Assembly: GCA_013696965.1 (NCBI GenBank) | Contig: JACCXN010000014.1 | Span: 1-53,969 of the forward strand | DNA: 53,969 nt | DNA from: Bacteroidota bacterium | GTDB lineage: Bacteria; Bacteroidota; Bacteroidia; JACCXN01 | Direction: 5' to 3' | In this document: positions 42,925-52,246 of the stretch, one piece after another | Layout: each line of letters starts with the position of its first letter | How positions within the stretch are numbered: the first letter of the stretch is position 1 | Made by a program: the position numbers and the translations under genes | The notes under the pieces: generated by a model | The model's input: only the letters and a program-made list of their open reading frames with translations | What the model was told of the DNA's origin: nothing | Database searches by the model: none

Positions 42925-44307
42925 ATGGAAAAGGAACAAACGTATCCAGTTGAATTTTTACTGCGAATGGAGTTGTTGTTGGGAGATGAATATCCTGAAT
43001 TTTTAAAGGCATTAGACCAACCTGCACCTGTTTCGGTGAGGGTAAACCCCTATAAAAACAATGAATTATTTGTGAATTCAGAAAGGATACCTTGGTGTAA
43101 AGATGGATATTATCTGGCAACAAGGCCCGTTTTTACAATTGATCCTGTTTTTCAGGCTGGGGGCTATTATGTTCAGGAGGCATCCTCTATGTTTTTGGAA
43201 CAGGTAATAACGCATCTTGAATTAAAGCAAAGAAATATAACAGTTCTTGATTTAAGTGCAGCCCCAGGAGGCAAAAGCACTCATCTTCTTTCATTGTTGT
43301 CAAAAGAAAGTTTGTTGGTTGCTAATGAAGTAATCAAATCAAGGGTTAGTGTGCTTGAAGAAAATATTGTAAAGTGGGGATGTAGTAATTTCGTTATTAC
43401 CAATAATGACCCTTCAGATTTCACTGAATTAACAGGCTTTTTTGATGTTATTTTGGTTGATGCCCCTTGTTCAGGTGAAGGAATGTTCAGAAAGGATAAA
43501 CAGGCATCCAAACATTGGAATCCCTCTAATGTTGATTTATGTGTTTCCAGGCAAAATAGGATAATCAATGATATTTTACCTGCATTAAAACCAGACGGAT
43601 ATTTAATTTACAGTACTTGTACCTGGAATGAGCAGGAAAATGAAAACAACATCAAGAACATTGTAGGCTCCAATGATCTTTCTTCTGTTCGGATACCCCT
43701 TCAAAAACAATGGGGAGTTGTGGAAACTAAAACAGATGTGGATAATGAATTAATTTATTCTTACCGGTTTTATCCACATAAATTAAATGGGGAAGGATTT
43801 TTTATTTCCTGTCTTAAAAAAGCAGGAATAAATGATGAGGTTTATGGAAAGAAAATAAAAAAATCGCAAATTCCATTCGCTTCGGTAAAAGATAAAAATG
43901 TGATAGCAAAGTGGCTAACTTACCCAGATAATTTTGAATTCCTGATAATCAATGAACAACTCTTTGCAATAAAGAAAACGTACTTTGAAAATTTTTTGCA
44001 ATTAAAGGGAAGTTTGTATTTGAAATCTGCAGGATTGAATATGGGCAAAGTAATAAGGGATGAGCTAATACCATCTCATGATTTAGCTTTAAGTGTTGAA
44101 ATCGCAAGTGATGTTCCCTTTATTGAACTTGATTTGAAACAAGCAATCGATTATTTAAGAAAAGTGGATATAGTTCTTGAAACTTCAACTATGCAGGGAT
44201 GGGTAATTGTTAAATATAAGGGCTTGAGCTTGGGATGGGTAAAAGTACTCAAGAACAGGATAAACAATTATTTCCCAAAAGAGTTAAGAATAAGGATGCA
44301 GGTTTAA
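42925..44307 (+). CDS. rRNA cytosine-C5 methyltransferase (RsmF/NOL1 type)
   Basis: 460 residues. The NOL1/NOP2/Sun family core has the SAM loop SAAPGGKSTH (about 112-121), catalytic DAPCSGEGMFRKD (about 179-191) and STCTWNEQENE (about 231-241), giving the two cysteines of motifs IV and VI. A C-terminal RsmF-type domain and a PUA-like end (WVIVKYKGLSLGWVKV) follow, the layout of RsmF (YebU), which makes m5C1407 in 16S rRNA. Its stop shares bases with the stop of the convergent protease gene. Confidence 0.92.
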   Translation: MEKEQTYPVEFLLRMELLLGDEYPEFLKALDQPAPVSVRVNPYKNNELFVNSERIPWCKDGYYLATRPVFTIDPVFQAGGYYVQEASSMFLEQVITHLELKQRNITVLDLSAAPGGKSTHLLSLLSKESLLVANEVIKSRVSVLEENIVKWGCSNFVITNNDPSDFTELTGFFDVILVDAPCSGEGMFRKDKQASKHWNPSNVDLCVSRQNRIINDILPALKPDGYLIYSTCTWNEQENENNIKNIVGSNDLSSVRIPLQKQWGVVETKTDVDNELIYSYRFYPHKLNGEGFFISCLKKAGINDEVYGKKIKKSQIPFASVKDKNVIAKWLTYPDNFEFLIINEQLFAIKKTYFENFLQLKGSLYLKSAGLNMGKVIRDELIPSHDLALSVEIASDVPFIELDLKQAIDYLRKVDIVLETSTMQGWVIVKYKGLSLGWVKVLKNRINNYFPKELRIRMQV

Positions 44308-45407
44308 TTTCTCAATACTTTTTTTCTTTCTTCGGCTTCCTTTATCATAATAAATTCCAAGATATTATCAGTATCCACAACGCCAAGTAAAATTCCATCC
44401 TCCATAACCGGCATTAAGCTTGTGTTATTCTGCTGTACTTCCTGGTACATTTGATCAAGGGAGGTTTCGGATTTTAGAAATTTAATGTTTGGATTCATGA
44501 TTAATCCTACAGAAATATCGAGTTCTTTTTCTGCAAGGGCTTGAATTATTTCATTTCTGCTTAAAGTTCCAACCACTTTTTCATTTTCGGTAATTAAGAA
44601 ATCTTTTCCCTGGCCATCTAAAAGTAATTCAACGGCTTTAGAAAGGGGTGCAGTTGGGCTAAGTTTATTGTAATGATGCATGATGAGATCCTTTACCTTA
44701 TAACCAGAGAGAAAGGACCTGGCAAGTGTAAAATCTGCTTCAGCTTGTGCTCCAAGGAAGATGAAAATTCCAATGATTATTAAGAAAGGATTATAGAACA
44801 AACCTAAAATAACAAATCCTATTGACAGTATTTTCCCTAGCGTTGCAGCAAATTGGGTTGCAATATGACGGGGATATTTATAGGATAATAGTGCCCTTAA
44901 AACCCGTCCTCCATCCATTGGGAAAGCAGGAATCATATTGAAAACGGCAAGAATAACATTTACAAACAACAACATATAAAGAAAATTATGACTGCCAATG
45001 GCTGCCAAATCCTCGGGTTGGTTTATCCAACCTATCCCAGAAACGGAAATTATTCCATAAAGTAGAATTGCTATTGCCACATTAACTAGTGGCCCTGCAA
45101 TTGTAATTTTAAGTTCTTGGCCAGGCTTATCAGGCATTCTCTCAAGCCGGGCAAGTCCACCAATGGGTAAAAGAATAATATCCTTGGTAATAATGTTGTA
45201 TCTCCTTGCTGTAAGCGCATGTCCTAGTTCATGAAGGACTACACAAATGAAAACGACAAGCACAAAGAGTAAAAACCACAGTGTTTCAGTTAAGTCCAAG
45301 CCTATGGACATACTTCTGTAAATAATAAATCCTAAAAGTAGTATAAATGTCCAGTGTACAAAAAGTTTGATTCCTGCTATTTTTCCCAGATTTAATGACC
45401 ATTTCAT
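44304..45407 (-). CDS. Site-2 protease (M50) with CBS domain pair
   Basis: 367 residues. Six membrane helices in 10-220. Metal site HELGH (59-63) and the third ligand Asp in PAFPMDGGRVLRALL (about 165). The C-terminal half has two CBS domains (about 230-355), which usually sense adenine nucleotides or SAM. An intramembrane zinc protease acting in signal proteolysis. Next on the same side lie two universal stress genes, so a stress link is possible. Confidence 0.93.
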   Translation of the reverse strand: MKWSLNLGKIAGIKLFVHWTFILLLGFIIYRSMSIGLDLTETLWFLLFVLVVFICVVLHELGHALTARRYNIITKDIILLPIGGLARLERMPDKPGQELKITIAGPLVNVAIAILLYGIISVSGIGWINQPEDLAAIGSHNFLYMLLFVNVILAVFNMIPAFPMDGGRVLRALLSYKYPRHIATQFAATLGKILSIGFVILGLFYNPFLIIIGIFIFLGAQAEADFTLARSFLSGYKVKDLIMHHYNKLSPTAPLSKAVELLLDGQGKDFLITENEKVVGTLSRNEIIQALAEKELDISVGLIMNPNIKFLKSETSLDQMYQEVQQNNTSLMPVMEDGILLGVVDTDNILEFIMIKEAEERKKVLRN

Positions 45408-45628
45408 AAGGAGTGCTTTTTAATTTATTTTTCAAGACAAGTAAATCCAGCCTTTCAAATAATTTTACAAGTAACCTGCCAATTTTTTTATAAGATGAAA
45501 ATGAAAATTTGCTGGGTAAATTCTGTTAAACATTTGTTTTTGCATTTTCGCAAAATGATCCTATGCTTTTAATGAATTTTGATGCCTCTATTAAATGGAT
45601 TAAGCGGCCAAAATAAGGAGAATGGTTT

Positions 45629-46480
45629 TTAAAGAACCTGGCTTTCTTTTAAAACTAAGTCATAAGGAATAACAAGCAGGGGAGTATGGGTGTGAAATGC
45701 CATTTCTTTTGTAAAACTCTTGTCAAATAGTTTCTCAAACTTAGTTTTTCTCCTGGAGAACATTGCAATCATTTCTGTTTTATGGCTAATTAAAAAATTC
45801 TCTATCTCATCAATAACCTCAAGGTTGAAGGCAATGTGGAAGCATAATTTGGGATACGTGAACTTTTTTACAAGGTTTTCTGTCTCCTTAATGGTATCAT
45901 ATTTTATTTGTTTTTCAGGATTATCAGTTACATGCAATATGTCAATATGCGCATTGAACAATTTTCCGAAAGCAATTGTCAAAGCGGCCTCACCAGGCAA
46001 ATCAGCAAGATCAGTTGCATATACAATGTTGGTGATGGGTCGAATTGGAGCACGTTCAGGAACTACAATTAATGGGTAATCATTGATCTTTTTCAAAATG
46101 GTTGAAGTTATGGTGCCAAAAAGTGCTTGCTGAATTCCTCCCGCTCCTTTAGTGCCCATTACAATAAGATCAATTTTATTTTCAGAAGCTTTATTGGTTA
46201 TTTGTTCTACAATATTTCCAAATACCACATCATATTCAATGCTTGTTCCGGCTTGAACTTCACCAATTATATCATTGGCAATCTTTTTAATTTCGGCCTC
46301 TGCTTCCCATAACAATACATCTTGGATTTTATGTAAAAAACCACTGCTTAAATCGCTCGTGTCAATACAATGAAATAGTATGATGTTTAACGATTCGAAA
46401 TGACCGGAAATAGACATTGCGTATTGTAATGCAATGTTTGCAGCAGGTGAAAAGTCCGTTGGGATAAGTATTTTAAACAT
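45629..46480 (-). CDS. Universal stress protein, tandem domains
   Basis: 283 residues built of two UspA domains (about 1-140 and 150-275). The first has ILIPTDFSPAANIALQYA and the nucleotide-binding GTKGAGGIQQALFGTIT (G2xG9xGS/T pattern). The second domain lacks the full ATP motif. Eight bases after its paralogue, so a probable operon. Likely binds ATP in stress or growth arrest. Confidence 0.92.
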   Translation of the reverse strand: MFKILIPTDFSPAANIALQYAMSISGHFESLNIILFHCIDTSDLSSGFLHKIQDVLLWEAEAEIKKIANDIIGEVQAGTSIEYDVVFGNIVEQITNKASENKIDLIVMGTKGAGGIQQALFGTITSTILKKINDYPLIVVPERAPIRPITNIVYATDLADLPGEAALTIAFGKLFNAHIDILHVTDNPEKQIKYDTIKETENLVKKFTYPKLCFHIAFNLEVIDEIENFLISHKTEMIAMFSRRKTKFEKLFDKSFTKEMAFHTHTPLLVIPYDLVLKESQVL

Positions 46481-46487
46481 TTATATT

Positions 46488-47336
46488 TTAGTTTGATTCA
46501 GGCAGTGTAAGCAATGCAATATTAGCATGGTAAGCTATTTCCTCTGTATGGCTTTTTTTGAATAAAAGTTCAAAAATGGATTTTTTATGCGGCAACATAG
46601 CAAGAACATCTGCATTGGAATGTTTTACAAAATTCTCAATTCCTTCAATTACATCATCGCTTTCAGAAAAATGAAAACTATGATTCACACTCTTGAAGAC
46701 ATTTTCAATTTTTAATCCCTCTAAAGCTTGATCAAAAGTTGGCACTTCCTCCATTTGTCGTTTTATATTTAAAATAAGAACTTCAGCATTAAATAACAAA
46801 GCGATTTCAAGCAAAGGGGCATGCGATTTTGCATCTTTTGAAAGGTGATAATCAGTAGCAAGCACTATTTTTTCGATTTTTTTATAGTGTACTGTTGAGG
46901 GGATTGAAAGCACCGCACATTCACTGTTTTTAATTACGCTTGCTGCGTTGGTTCCTATGAAAACCTTTTGCAATCCTGATGCACCCTGGGTTCCCATTAC
47001 TATTAATCCTGCATTGTGTTCTTTAGCAACTGCATTTATCTCGTCAACAGCAAAACCTAATTTTACTATGCATTGGGCAGAAATTTCTTCTGCATTTATT
47101 CCTAATTCAGCAAACATAGTATCCCTAATTCTATAAAGAGATTCCAATTGTTGCTCCTCCTCTGTACGTATTAAAGTATCATATACTCCAACTGGCGTAT
47201 TTGGCGCAATTACCGGCACATGATTCACATGAAAGAAAATTACACTGGCTTTGGTAATTTTGGCAATATTCAGACCATACCTTATGGCATTAGCCGCGTT
47301 TTCAGAAAAATCTGTTGGTAAAAGAATTGGTTTCAT
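46488..47336 (-). CDS. Universal stress protein, tandem domains, paralogue
   Basis: 282 residues with the same two-domain layout. Starts PILLPTDFSENAANAIRYGL and has GTQGASGLQKVFIGTNAASV as the nucleotide motif in the first domain. Clearly a duplicate of the gene that follows it (about 25-30 percent alike by eye). Both end PEIAYH/PMAFH-type sequences (EIAYHANIALLTLP and EMAFHTHTPLLVIP). Confidence 0.92.
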   Translation of the reverse strand: MKPILLPTDFSENAANAIRYGLNIAKITKASVIFFHVNHVPVIAPNTPVGVYDTLIRTEEEQQLESLYRIRDTMFAELGINAEEISAQCIVKLGFAVDEINAVAKEHNAGLIVMGTQGASGLQKVFIGTNAASVIKNSECAVLSIPSTVHYKKIEKIVLATDYHLSKDAKSHAPLLEIALLFNAEVLILNIKRQMEEVPTFDQALEGLKIENVFKSVNHSFHFSESDDVIEGIENFVKHSNADVLAMLPHKKSIFELLFKKSHTEEIAYHANIALLTLPESN

Positions 47337-47544
47337 AAAGGAAAGATTTTTTACATGTTTGGATTAAATGTAGTAAAAAATACAGAGAAATCCTCTTTTT
47401 TAAAGATGGCTTTCTTCCTAAAAAAATGAATTGAATATAAGAAAAAGGCCCTAACTTCTATTATTGGAGGATTTGCAGTACCACAAAAGAATTAAATTTG
47501 GATTGATTTTTAGGATTAAATCAGGATTAGTGGAAATAAAATAA

Positions 47545-47580
47545 AAGAGTTCCCCCCCCTTAAATATTTATCCAACTCTT
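47545..47580 (-). terminator. Weak terminator after tdk with a G8 tract
   Basis: AAGAGTT/AACTCTT pair around a 22-base loop that contains eight consecutive G residues (minus strand; plus 47552-47559), followed by TTATTTTATTT. It lies four bases beyond the tdk stop. Stem is short, so efficiency is doubtful. Confidence 0.45.
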
Positions 47581-47583
47581 AAT

Positions 47584-48168
47584 TTATGCTTTAGTGTTTT
47601 TTGAGTTTCGAAAACAAAATCTGCAGAGCGCTTCATAATTGTTGGTTTCTCCCAATAAAACTAGTTTTTCATCTGAATTAATCCGAAAGGAATGATTTGC
47701 CAGGTTGCCACAATTCATGCAAATTGCATGTACCTTTGTAACATGTTCTGCAATAGCAAGCAATGCAGGGATTGGCCCAAAAGGCTTGCCAGTATAATCC
47801 ATATCCAATCCTGCCACAATTACCCGTATTCCTTGATTTGCCAAATGATTGCAAACATCTACCAGCCCATGATCAAAGAACTGAGCCTCATCAATGCCCA
47901 CTACTTCAACATCAGAGGCCAATAAGAGAATATTGGATGATGAAGGGACCGGGGTGGAATGTATAAAATTCGAATCATGAGAAACCACCTGGGTTTCATC
48001 GTATCGTGTATCAATGGTAGGTTTGAAAATTTCCACTTTTTGTTTGGCAAACCTCGCCCGCTTTAGTCTTCTGATTAATTCTTCGGTTTTTCCAGAAAAC
48101 ATAGAGCCACAAATTACTTCAATACTCCCTTTTCTTGAATGCTCTTTTTCGGGAATTTCCAAAATCAT
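47584..48168 (-). CDS. tdk: Thymidine kinase
   Basis: 194 residues, type II (TK1-like). P-loop GSMFSGKT at 21-28, the base DEAQFF (about 94-99), and the zinc site CMNCGNL and CRFCFRNS near the end. Converts thymidine to dTMP in salvage. ATG at 48168. Divergent from the next gene with about 130 bases between likely starts. Confidence 0.96.
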   Translation of the reverse strand: MILEIPEKEHSRKGSIEVICGSMFSGKTEELIRRLKRARFAKQKVEIFKPTIDTRYDETQVVSHDSNFIHSTPVPSSSNILLLASDVEVVGIDEAQFFDHGLVDVCNHLANQGIRVIVAGLDMDYTGKPFGPIPALLAIAEHVTKVHAICMNCGNLANHSFRINSDEKLVLLGETNNYEALCRFCFRNSKNTKA

Positions 48169-48295
48169 AATAAAGTTTTTTTAAAAAAAATAAATGTGCC
48201 TTGGTGTATTTCGATTTTCTATACTATCTTTAATTTTTTCAGGCGAACGCAAAAATAATGAAAAAGCCGTTCATAATACTATAAAGGCCAAAAAC

Positions 48296-49084
48296 ATGGA
48301 AGTGCAAAATTTAAGAAAAGAAATTAGTCAGCTCATTGATAATATTAAGGAACATTCTGACAGAATTACAGATTTTGAGAGAATACCACAACTCGAATTG
48401 GAAACCATTCTATTTAAAATAGGCAAATTATATGAGAAATCCGTTGTGTTCAATTATCTATATAAACTTGATAAGCAGGATTTTAAGGAAAAAGAAATAA
48501 GCATGAACAATAGTGAGAAAACAGCAGAAACAGTAGCCCTGGTTGAAGCCCCTCATATAATAGAGGTGGAAAGAAACGCTGAAGAGGAAAATTGTGTTAA
48601 AGAAGACTTGAATAGTACTCAAATAAGGCCAAGTCAATTAACAGCAGAAAATAATATTGAGGAAATTGATAGCTTAGATAGGGCAAATGTTGCTGAAACT
48701 AAGACGCATGTGAAATCAGCAGAAAACACCTTAAATGATATTAATACAAGGCTTAAAGAAAATAACAAAGCACATGATTCTTTAAATGAAAAAATAGCCG
48801 GGCAAAACAAATTATATGCTAGTCTTTCCAGTAAATTACAAGGTAATGCAATTAAAGATTTGCCCAAGGCAATAGGAGTAAATGAAAGGTTTTTATTTAT
48901 TAAGGAATTATTTGGAAATGATTCGCATGCTTTTCAGCAGGCTGTAAGTAAATTGAATAGCCTTCAAAGCCTGGTTCTTGCAGAAAACTTTTTAAAGGAG
49001 GAATTGGCAATTAAATTCAATTGGAAAGCCGATTCGCCTGCTGTTAAAAGTTTTGTGGAACTTGTTCAAAGAAGGTTTAATTAA
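48296..49084 (+). CDS. Conserved protein of unknown function with coiled coil
   Basis: About 262 residues from ATG 48296; a start at 48194 would add a non-conserved extension. The N-terminal half is a helical, acidic region with low complexity (many Glu/Asn). The C-terminal third (about 175-262) is the recognisable part: SLNEKIAGQNKLYASLSSKL, then DLPKAIGVNERFLFIKELFGND and a C-terminal helix, a pattern I know from uncharacterised Bacteroidota proteins. No signal peptide or membrane span. Function unknown. Confidence 0.75.
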   Translation: MEVQNLRKEISQLIDNIKEHSDRITDFERIPQLELETILFKIGKLYEKSVVFNYLYKLDKQDFKEKEISMNNSEKTAETVALVEAPHIIEVERNAEEENCVKEDLNSTQIRPSQLTAENNIEEIDSLDRANVAETKTHVKSAENTLNDINTRLKENNKAHDSLNEKIAGQNKLYASLSSKLQGNAIKDLPKAIGVNERFLFIKELFGNDSHAFQQAVSKLNSLQSLVLAENFLKEELAIKFNWKADSPAVKSFVELVQRRFN

Positions 49085-49174
49085 TTGAAATGTTAACGCT
49101 GGTTTTTTTATAAAAACTCCCAAAATAATACTTAAAACAATGTTTGTTTTGCTTTCATGTTTGACTGATCGTTA

Positions 49175-50458
49175 ATGAAAATCGTTATCACCTTTCTTGT
49201 TTTTTCAAGTTGTAGTTTTGCAATAAATGCACAGGATCTGGGCTACGCTAAGAAGTTGGTAAATATTTTAGCAGCTCCGGACATGTTTGGGAGAGGATAT
49301 GTTTCTAATGGCGATAAAATTGCAGCCGATTTTATAAAAAACGAGTTCGTTAAACTTGATTTGTTATCCTTTAATGAGGACTATTTTCAATCCTTTTCAC
49401 TTGAAGTAAACACATTTCCCACAAAGCTGAGTTTTTCGGCTAATGATAAAATGTTAATTCCTGGTAAAGATTTTCTTGTCCTTCCTTTTTCTGGAACTGA
49501 TACCGGAACATACAAAACAATTTATTTCGATACTAAAATATGGAATAACAAAAGAAAATTGGAAAGATTTAAAAAGTCAAATTTATCTGATAAGTATATA
49601 ATTCTCGATGATTCAAATGCTGCTTCAGAAATAGAAAAGGAAGTTTTTAAATCTGCTTTAACTAATCCTTTTAAGGCAAAAGGAATTATTAAACTAACTG
49701 ATAACAAACTTACCTGGAGTGTTTCTCAAACGGAAGCGGAGTACGTTGCTTTTGAGGTTTTAAGAACTGAGTTTCCATCAAAAACAAAGAAAATAGATGT
49801 TCATGTCGAAAACAAATATTATACTGATTATAGCTCTCAAAATGTAATAGGTTACATTAAAGGAAATTCTAAACCAGATTCATTCATTGTGTTTACTGCT
49901 CATTATGATCATTTAGGGCATATGGGAAAAAACACGTATTTCCCGGGAGCAAATGATAATGCAAGCGGAATTGCTGTTATTACAGACCTTGCTTCACATT
50001 ATTCCCGGAATCCATCTGCTTATTCTATTGTTTTTATTGCATTTTCAGCCGAGGAAGCTGGGTTAATCGGATCCAGGTATTACACACAAAACCCATTATT
50101 TCCATTAAGTAATATTAGATTTTTAATTAACCTGGATCTTTTGGGTAATGGTGAACAAGGAATTACAGTAGTAAATGGAAGTGAATACAAAGAAGAGTTT
50201 TTGCTTTTAAACAAAATTAATGACAGAAATAATTATCTGACTAAAATTAATGAAAGAGGAAAAGCTGCAAACAGTGACCATTATTATTTTTCGGAAAAAG
50301 GCGTGAGGTGTTTTTTTATTTATACTTTAGGCGAAAATAAAGCATATCATGATATAAATGACAAGGCGGAAAATGTTAAATTTCCGGCTTATGATGAAAT
50401 TTTCCGCTTGTTAACTGATTTTACAGGCTCTTTAACATCCAGTCCTGAGCACAAATAA
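49175..50458 (+). CDS. M28-family metallopeptidase
   Basis: 427 residues with signal peptide (ends FAINAQD). A PA-like inserted domain sits at about 100-200. The M28 zinc site is visible: AHYDHLG (His, Asp), PGANDNASGIA (Asp bridging two metals), SAEEAGLIGSRYY (Glu base), then NLDLLGNG and a late His in KAYHDINDKAENV. An aminopeptidase working in the periplasm or outside. Two bases before rsmI. Confidence 0.93.
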   Translation: MKIVITFLVFSSCSFAINAQDLGYAKKLVNILAAPDMFGRGYVSNGDKIAADFIKNEFVKLDLLSFNEDYFQSFSLEVNTFPTKLSFSANDKMLIPGKDFLVLPFSGTDTGTYKTIYFDTKIWNNKRKLERFKKSNLSDKYIILDDSNAASEIEKEVFKSALTNPFKAKGIIKLTDNKLTWSVSQTEAEYVAFEVLRTEFPSKTKKIDVHVENKYYTDYSSQNVIGYIKGNSKPDSFIVFTAHYDHLGHMGKNTYFPGANDNASGIAVITDLASHYSRNPSAYSIVFIAFSAEEAGLIGSRYYTQNPLFPLSNIRFLINLDLLGNGEQGITVVNGSEYKEEFLLLNKINDRNNYLTKINERGKAANSDHYYFSEKGVRCFFIYTLGENKAYHDINDKAENVKFPAYDEIFRLLTDFTGSLTSSPEHK

Positions 50459-50460
50459 TT

Positions 50461-51162
50461 ATGGCAAAACTTTACCTTGTTCCAACACCAATTGGCAATC
50501 TTGAAGATATTACACTTAGAGCGATAAGGATATTGAAAGAGGTTGATGTGGTTTTGGCTGAAGATACACGTACATCGGGCTTTTTGCTGAAACATTTTAA
50601 CATTGAAAAGAAAATATTTTCCCATCATCAGCATAATGAGCATAAAACTGTTGCCTTAATTGCTGAACGAATTTCCAATGGACAATCAGTAGCTTTGGTG
50701 TCTGATGCAGGCACTCCAGGAATCTCTGATCCGGGTTTTCTTTTAGTGAGAGAATGCTTGAAAAATAATATTGAGGTAGAGTGTTTGCCTGGGCCAGTTG
50801 CATTTATACCTGCCTTAATCAATTCAGGTTTGGCTTCTGATAGGTTTTGCTTTGAAGGTTTTCTTCCCCATAAAAAAGGCAAACAAACAAAAATTCAAAA
50901 TTTAAAGGAGGAAGAAAGAACTATGATCTTTTATGAATCTCCCTATAGATTGATTAAGACTTTACAACAATTCGCAGAAGCATTTGGACCAGAAAGGCAA
51001 GCTTCAGTATCCAGGGAATTAACTAAAAAGTTTGAACAAACAGTTCGAGGATCTCTTGAGCAAGTAATTAAGTCATTTGAAACAGGCACGGTGAAAGGAG
51101 AAATTGTTATTGTTGTTGCAGGAAAAAAGAAAGAAAAAGATGATATCAATAGTCCTGATTAA
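50461..51162 (+). CDS. rsmI: 16S rRNA 2'-O-ribose C1402 methyltransferase
   Basis: 233 residues. VPTPIGNLEDITLRAIRIL (about 6-24), AEDTRTSG (about 35-42) and SDAGTPGISDPG (about 80-91) are the RsmI signature. The SAM-binding PGP loop is in CLPGPVAFIPAL. Adds the ribose methyl at C1402 in the decoding centre. ATG two bases after the M28 stop, and its end overlaps the next start. Confidence 0.97.
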   Translation: MAKLYLVPTPIGNLEDITLRAIRILKEVDVVLAEDTRTSGFLLKHFNIEKKIFSHHQHNEHKTVALIAERISNGQSVALVSDAGTPGISDPGFLLVRECLKNNIEVECLPGPVAFIPALINSGLASDRFCFEGFLPHKKGKQTKIQNLKEEERTMIFYESPYRLIKTLQQFAEAFGPERQASVSRELTKKFEQTVRGSLEQVIKSFETGTVKGEIVIVVAGKKKEKDDINSPD

Positions 51163-52168
51163 GACAGGAAATGCACATGAGGCTTTTAAATTCCTAGAGA
51201 AGCCTATTCCCAAGCCAAATGAAAACGAAATTTTAATTAAAACCCAGGTTTCAGGTTTAAATTTTGCTGATGTTTTGGCTCGAAATGGTTTATACAAAGA
51301 CGCGCCAGCACTTCCTTCTGTTTTAGGTTATGAAGTTGTAGGATTTGTTGAATCCTATGGCAAATTAGTGACTGGCTTTTCAAAAGGCGATAGGGTTGTT
51401 GCATTTACAAGGTTTGGTGGTTATGCAGAATATGCTGTAACTGATTATAAAGTTGCTGTAGTTATACCGAAAGAAATGGATTCGGGAAAGGCAGCAGCTC
51501 TTGCAACCCAATATTGTACTGCCTATTACGGAGCGTATGAACTTGTTAATCTTTTTCCAGGTGATCGCGTTCTAATCCATGCAGCAGCTGGAGGGGTAGG
51601 GACTGCCCTGGTGCAGCTGGCAAAAGCAAAGGGATGTATTGTTTTTGGCACTGCAGGCTCGAATGAAAAAATGGAGTATTTAAAAGGCCTGGGTGTAGAT
51701 TATCCCATCAATTACAACAAAGAAGATTTTGCAGAAGTAATAATTAAAGTATTAGGAGCGCAAAGGATAGATGTAGTTTTTGATTCAGTTGGAGGTAGTG
51801 TTTTTAGTAAGAGTTTAAAACTTCTTTCACATGGAGGAAAAATTGTATGCTATGGTGCTGCACAACGCCTGGGTGGAGTTTGGGGCATGCTTTCAACCTT
51901 AAAACTTATATTTGATTATGGATTTATTCTCCCAATTATACTTTTAATGACATCAAAAAGTGTAATTGGATTAAATATGCTTAGGATTGCTGATTGTAAA
52001 CCAGAAATAATTCAACGTTGTTTGGCAAATCTCCTTGATCTATATAAATCAAAAAAAATAAATCCTCAAACTGCAACTGCTTTTCCTTGCGGTGAAATTG
52101 CCAAAGCCCATGATTACCTTCAAAGCAGAAGATCTACCGGAAAGATTATCATTGAATGGAATAAATAA
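51140..52168 (+). CDS. MDR-family quinone oxidoreductase-like enzyme
   Basis: About 342 residues from ATG 51140, overlapping rsmI by 23 bases; upstream in-frame starts would lie deeper in rsmI. Medium-chain dehydrogenase/reductase fold: GroES-like N-terminal domain, then the NADP Rossmann loop HAAAGGVGTALVQLAKAKG (about 144-162). The zinc ligands of true alcohol dehydrogenases are absent, so it fits quinone oxidoreductase / VAT-1-like enzymes. Substrate unknown. Confidence 0.88.
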   Translation: MISIVLIKTGNAHEAFKFLEKPIPKPNENEILIKTQVSGLNFADVLARNGLYKDAPALPSVLGYEVVGFVESYGKLVTGFSKGDRVVAFTRFGGYAEYAVTDYKVAVVIPKEMDSGKAAALATQYCTAYYGAYELVNLFPGDRVLIHAAAGGVGTALVQLAKAKGCIVFGTAGSNEKMEYLKGLGVDYPINYNKEDFAEVIIKVLGAQRIDVVFDSVGGSVFSKSLKLLSHGGKIVCYGAAQRLGGVWGMLSTLKLIFDYGFILPIILLMTSKSVIGLNMLRIADCKPEIIQRCLANLLDLYKSKKINPQTATAFPCGEIAKAHDYLQSRRSTGKIIIEWNK

Positions 52169-52246
52169 TCTGTTATTATTTTTTAAAATACAACAACCTT
52201 GTTTCAGAAAAACCGTATATAAGCGAATATTTAAGAAAATTAGTGT

